From Tetraselmis striata (taxonomy: Eukaryota; Chlorophyta; Chlorodendrophyceae; Chlorodendrales; Chlorodendraceae), in NCBI GenBank assembly GCA_006384855.1, contig VCJN01002383.1, positions 62,001-126,000 on the forward strand: a stretch of DNA of 64,000 nucleotides. The letters are read 5' to 3'. Below, one piece after another: positions 57,233 to 64,000 of this stretch. Both the position numbers and the translations under genes were made by a program. The notes beneath the pieces were generated by a model that was given only the letters and a program-made list of their open reading frames with translations, had not been told where the DNA came from and did not search any database. Numbering within the stretch: position 1 is the first letter of the stretch; each line of letters starts with the position of its first letter.

Positions 57233-57305
57233 TGCTCAGTGACGGGATTGAACCGCCGACCTACCGCGTGTAAAGCGGACGTGATAACCACTACACCAAC
57301 CGAGC
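57233..57305 (-). tRNA. tRNA-Val (anticodon UAC)
   Basis: 73-nt cloverleaf on the minus strand: acceptor stem gctcggt/actgagc with one G-T pair and discriminator A; D arm 'gtgtagtggttatcac', the usual Val form; anticodon loop tttacac (anticodon TAC) on a stem whose four inner pairs are ccgc/gcgg; T arm ggcgg-ttcaatc-ccgtc. No intron and no encoded CCA, as expected for a nuclear tRNA gene. Confidence 0.93.
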
Positions 57306-57491
57306 TGATCAAAAACTCGTACAATCTACCTAAATTATAATATACATATACTGTATTGCTGACCCCCAGCCTGCCCACGCGCCTGGACACTCAGCAGCCG
57401 ACGGAACAAGCGTAGTACTGTATCGGCAGAGTCCAGCACCGCGAGCCAGCGAATCGCGCCGATCTGCGGGACAACAAACTAATTGGCGCGC

Positions 57492-58762
57492 ATGCAGGTG
57501 ACAAGGCCATCCCTCAATACGCGCAGCCAACAGGCCACCAGGAGCCAACGTCTGCCCCCTCCCAGAGGCTCAGCCTCGTCTCCCTCTACCGCCACAACAT
57601 GCTCCTCCGGTAAGCTACCTGACGACACCAGCCCCGGAGTGTGCGCGCAGCCACGCGCCGCGCACTGCTCCCCCCTGTGTCGGAGTTATCTCCTCTGCTT
57701 CACGCCTTCCGGCGTTTTCGCCGCTACCGGGTTCGCGCGGCACCAGCCGCCCCTGCCGCCGTATGCCTTCCTGATCAACCCAACCCCCCCCCCCCCCCCC
57801 CCCCCCAACCCCGTCCGCGCTCTTCGCCCTCCCCTAGGCCCCCCCTGCCCGGAACAATGTCCTCCACGCTCTGTCCAGGAGTGCTGTGGCCGCAGCCTCT
57901 GGTGCGGGGACCACCTCCCCGCTCGCGGCCACCGAGCAGCCGGTGTAGCAGCTCGACCGCTGAGTCACCCAGCGAGCAGGAGCAGCAGTGCGAGGAGAAC
58001 CTGTTCGGCTTGTACTGCAGCATCGACGCTGCCGGCCGGCACGCGCGCCTGAGCCTGGGCGAGAAGGAGCACGCTCTGCTTGGCGCGCTGACGGCGCACT
58101 CGGCGGGACGCCCCGTCATGTCCGACGCGGAGTACGACCTGCTCAAAGAGGACCTCGAGTGGCAGGGTAGCCTGCTGGCCGCGCTGCCACCTCAGGAGCG
58201 GCTGGTGCTCGCAGCGGAGCGCGCGTATGACAGCATCCCCAACGCCTCGCAGCGGGCGATAATGTCGGATGGCGAGTACGACGCGGCGCGGCAGGCGATG
58301 CGGCGGCGCGACGTCGCCTTTGCACCTCGCGGCCTGCTTGCGCGCGGCCCGCGTTGCTCCCTGCGCTCGCGACGCGTCTTCGCCGACGTCGGAGCACACG
58401 CCGCGCTGCCAAGTTTCCTGACGCTGCCGATGCTGCTGGGGCTGGCGGCGGGGCTGGCGGCGGCGGGAGGTGCAGGGGGCGCGCAGCTGCCGACGCCTGG
58501 TATCGCCGCCGCGTCCCTCGCGGCCGCGGCGCTGTGCCTCCCGCTCGCGCGCCGCATGGCCGCCGCCCTGGCTGCTGCCGCGCTGGGCTACTCGGCGCGC
58601 TATGATGCGGACTGTCCGCACTGCGGGCAGCCCACGGGGGTCGCTGTGCCCCGGCAGACTGAGGCCGACACTTCGTTTAGGATCATATGCGACCGCTGCC
58701 TCGGCGGGTTGCGCTATGATGCAGCCGCGCATCAGATCACAGCAGTGCCGCCTGGCGAGTGA
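57492..58762 (+). CDS. PGRL1-like thylakoid protein (cyclic electron flow)
   Basis: PGRL1 works with PGR5 in antimycin-sensitive cyclic electron flow around photosystem I, in the thylakoid membrane. Exons 57492-57609 and 57879-58762 join in phase 1 to give 333 aa. The N-terminus (MQVTRPSLNTRSQQATRSQR) is rich in Ser, Thr and Arg without acids, as in a plastid transit peptide. Family hallmarks are two 'MSD.EYD' motifs (PVMSDAEYDLLKEDLEWQGS and AIMSDGEYDAARQAM), 'GPRCSLRSRRVFAD' before the membrane, two hydrophobic Ala/Leu-rich segments, and paired redox cysteines CPHC and CDRC near the C-terminus ('GGLRYDAAAHQIT'). The intron contains a 24-nt C run. Repeated use of the MSD.EYD motif and divergence in the hydrophobic part leave open whether it is PGRL1 itself or a paralogue. 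Confidence 0.82.
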
Positions 58763-60017
58763 CCGGTCGTCATGCCTGGCTCTGCGTGCAGGGTGGCAAG
58801 GCCGTAAGGACTGTTCCTCGACTGCTATCACTTCGGCGCATCACCCAGGGAGGCGGGGAGGCTTTATGCTCGTCGGCCTAATGCGCTCCAAAACCATTGA
58901 TATCACGAAACTCCCAGCGTGCCGCTACTGTATATCATGAGGTAGACCACTGCTTTGTCCCCTGAACACGGGACTTTTTGTCCAGCACTGCAGTTCTCAG
59001 CATTAGCCAGCGCATTGCGTTGATAGCAGTGCCGGCTGACAGGGCGATCGGACTGCTGCTTGCCTGTTGGCATGTCGCCTAACCGCCTGCTCCCGCTGGC
59101 TCTCTACCGGGTAATTGGGGCACCAAGGAGCGAAGTGTGAGCAATCATTGAACTAGAAAAGTATGCATTTTGAAGTTGCCAATCGCAGTAGAGGCCATCA
59201 GCATGCAGGTCCGTAGGGCATGAGTACACGCTGAATCAGCAAGCAGCAGCACGTAGCACTTACCCAGCCTGAGGAAACCCTGCCACTGATACCGCCGTTA
59301 ACATCGCATTCAAATGCAGCAACAATCGACAGCCACCGCAAGGAGAGTAATCGGATCATCAGCATAGACTATATCAGAGCGCGCAGTGCCAACAGCAGCA
59401 TCTTACATTCACACCCGAGCAAGCAAATGCTAGCATTAAGCTGAGCACACATGGATGCCATTGTCCACCGCCAGATGACCTCTAACACGCTCTGCATGGT
59501 CAGGTGTGGTTGGACGCGCCCAGCGCGGGGGCATTGGGGTTGCTAAAGGGCATCACGCGACCCCAATTGAGTGCCTGACTGTGGCCCTAAAGGCTGTGTG
59601 CATGTATTGAAATGACGTTTATAGGGAGTGCTGAGGCAACACCCCTGCGGGCTTTCGCGGTATGCCTTTGCTGATGCACTGATGCAGTCTCACATGTCGA
59701 ATCACCCGCCGTGCGCCCACTAGCTCGGCCCATCCAGGGCGGCCTCCCATGAATGTCAGTGCTCATGCATCAGTACTTTGGGCCCTGCCTCTCATGTTCA
59801 ATCGTATACCATACGCCTCTGGTAATATGCCACACCTCATGACCGTCACAACACTCGTGCCTCGCACGCCTGGTTCAGACAGGCACTCCCGATCGGCCGC
59901 GGCAGCTCAGTTGTTGACAACAGAGGAGAGCACTGCAACAGAGGAGAGAAATGAAGTATATTTCATGGATCTTTAGTAGAGGAGAGGGGGGAGGGGGGCT
60001 GTGGTACACAGGAAAAT
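58763..60017. other. Intergenic between convergent PGRL1-like and PCNA genes
   Basis: Holds both 3' flanks. No repeats or genes recognised; ORF 59749-59976 (plus) shows no family similarity. Confidence 0.5.
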
Positions 60018-60022
60018 TTACA
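60018..60022 (-). promoter_or_regulatory. TGTAA polyadenylation signal of PCNA
   Basis: TGTAA on the minus strand, 72 nt beyond the PCNA stop codon, the expected signal and spacing for a chlorophyte gene. Confidence 0.6.
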
Positions 60023-60093
60023 CCTAGGCGACCGCGGCGTGTGGTACCCTCGCGGCGGTCGGCTGCCCAGCAACGAGTAAGGCGCCTGCTTGC

Positions 60094-63204
<3,111 letters not shown>

Positions 63205-64000
63205 CTATGACGAGTTGGCCTCCGCCAGCTCCTTCTCCTCCTGCTCCCCCTTCTTGGCCGTGGCTTCCTCCAGGATGGACGCGATGCCCTCCGCCACGAG
63301 CTCATCCACCGCCGCGGACAGCTCCTCCGGGACAGCCTCCTCCCCTTCCGCAGCGCCCTCGGCAGCGGCGACTGCGTGCTCATCCTCGCCCACCGCCACC
63401 ATCATCGCCGTGGCGTCCTCCTTCACCTGGGCCAGCTTCTCCTCCATGGCCACCTCCACCTGCTTGGCCAGGATCAAGTGGTCCTGCGGCAGGCTGTCCA
63501 CGGGCGTGGCGGCCGCCTCCTCCTCTGGCGCCAGCTCGTTCGACCAAGCCGACTCACGCACCTCAGAGACGTACGTGTTAAGGGCGTCCAGCGCAGCCAC
63601 CGCCTCCTCTCCCTGAATCTCGCCCTGTGGCGCAAGACAGCATGTCAGCCCCCGCGGCCACCCACAAAACACCGCACAGTGCTGAGCTGAGCAGCAGCCC
63701 GTACCGAGTCGGGGGAGAGGACGTCTCCGACCGTGTCCATGTTCTTCTCGCGCGTGGCGTTGGCGGAAAGCGACAGGTAGGTGACCCAAATCACCTCCAC
63801 CGCGTCTACGAACAGAACCTTGTGCTGCGTGGGGATGATGGTGTGCGTGATGAGGCCCACAAAGGGCCACAGCCGCCAGCCAGCCTTTTGCAGCCGCCAC
63901 GCCGCGGCCTTGAAGTCGGTGAGGGTGCGGCCCAGGGAGTGGCCCTTGAGCATGCCGGTGGAAACGTAGTACAGCATGTTGTAGAAGAAGCAGTAGAACG
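63205..64000 (-). CDS. Mpv17/PMP22-family membrane protein with acidic C-terminal extension (3' part)
   Basis: Only the 3' part is in the window. The exon 64000-63705 carries the family's C-terminal signature: 'FFYNMLYYVSTGMLKGHSLG', 'QKAGWRLWPFVGLITHTIIP' and 'HKVLFVDAVEVIWVTYLS'. The last exon (63624-63205, phase 0 junction) adds a 139-residue tail rich in Glu and Ala ('GEIQGEEAVAALDALNTYVS', 'SAAVDELVAEGIASILEEAT') that is probably helical and is not part of the usual Mpv17 domain. Family members are small four-helix proteins of inner mitochondrial, peroxisomal or plastid membranes; the organelle cannot be told without the N-terminus. The 'LKG.S' and 'WRLWPFV' spellings resemble plant plastid members. 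Confidence 0.85.
   Translation of the reverse strand, partial: VLLLLLQHAVLRFHRHAQGPLPGPHPHRLQGRGVAAAKGWLAAVALCGPHHAHHHPHAAQGSVRRRGGGDLGHLPVAFRQRHAREEHGHGRRRPLPRLGTGCCSAQHCAVFCGWPRGLTCCLAPQGEIQGEEAVAALDALNTYVSEVRESAWSNELAPEEEAAATPVDSLPQDHLILAKQVEVAMEEKLAQVKEDATAMMVAVGEDEHAVAAAEGAAEGEEAVPEELSAAVDELVAEGIASILEEATAKKGEQEEKELAEANSS

Noticed and set aside
57965-58831. 288-codon minus-strand ORF
   Set aside because: Antisense shadow of the PGRL1-like exon, which has clear family motifs.

Overview
This is a nuclear window from a eukaryote, most likely a chlorophyte green alga. The gene-bearing stretches are GC-rich and intron-dense with ordinary GT-AG (and two GC-AG) introns. PCNA is strongly plant-like, a thylakoid PGRL1-like protein is present, and TGTAA, the polyadenylation signal of chlorophytes, lies 70-270 nt after several stop codons. 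All exon models below were built by eye from splice sites, reading phase and family similarity; none has transcript support. The species cannot be named from the sequence.

Layout. 1-13.4 kb is repeat-dominated: a GT microsatellite, an AT-rich tandem repeat, a repetitive Pro-rich ORF, a decayed 'FLPVGHTHE-type' element protein, SINEs, and a non-LTR retrotransposon relic with another repeat nested in it. 14.4-18.0 kb holds a six-exon gene for the Fe-S carrier Ind1/NUBPL. 20.0-23.5 and 29.3-32.8 kb hold two tandem paralogues, both on the minus strand, for membrane-anchored PAN-like plus Lin-12/Notch-repeat (LNR) proteins, separated by a decayed DIRS-like element. 36.7-39.1 kb holds a seven-exon ionotropic-glutamate-receptor-like channel carrying a K+ channel selectivity filter (TVGYGD), the most interesting gene here. 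40.3-49.3 kb is a transposon cluster: two hAT-like TIR elements side by side, a second DIRS-like copy with a broken tyrosine recombinase, a complete non-autonomous LTR element with its 5-bp target duplication, and a larger relative of one hAT-like element.

The right end is gene-rich: an unrecognised low-complexity protein (50.4-54.0 kb), an orphan exon, a truncated Copia element, tRNA-Val(UAC), PGRL1-like (57.5-58.8 kb), PCNA (60.1-61.4 kb) and the 3' part of an Mpv17/PMP22-family gene running off the window.

The genes do not form an operon or pathway: NUBPL serves mitochondrial complex I assembly, PGRL1-like photosynthetic cyclic electron flow, PCNA DNA replication, and the channel and LNR proteins are cell-surface or endomembrane candidates. 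A striking shared trait is a C-homopolymer run on the sense strand of many introns, often just after the 5' splice site.
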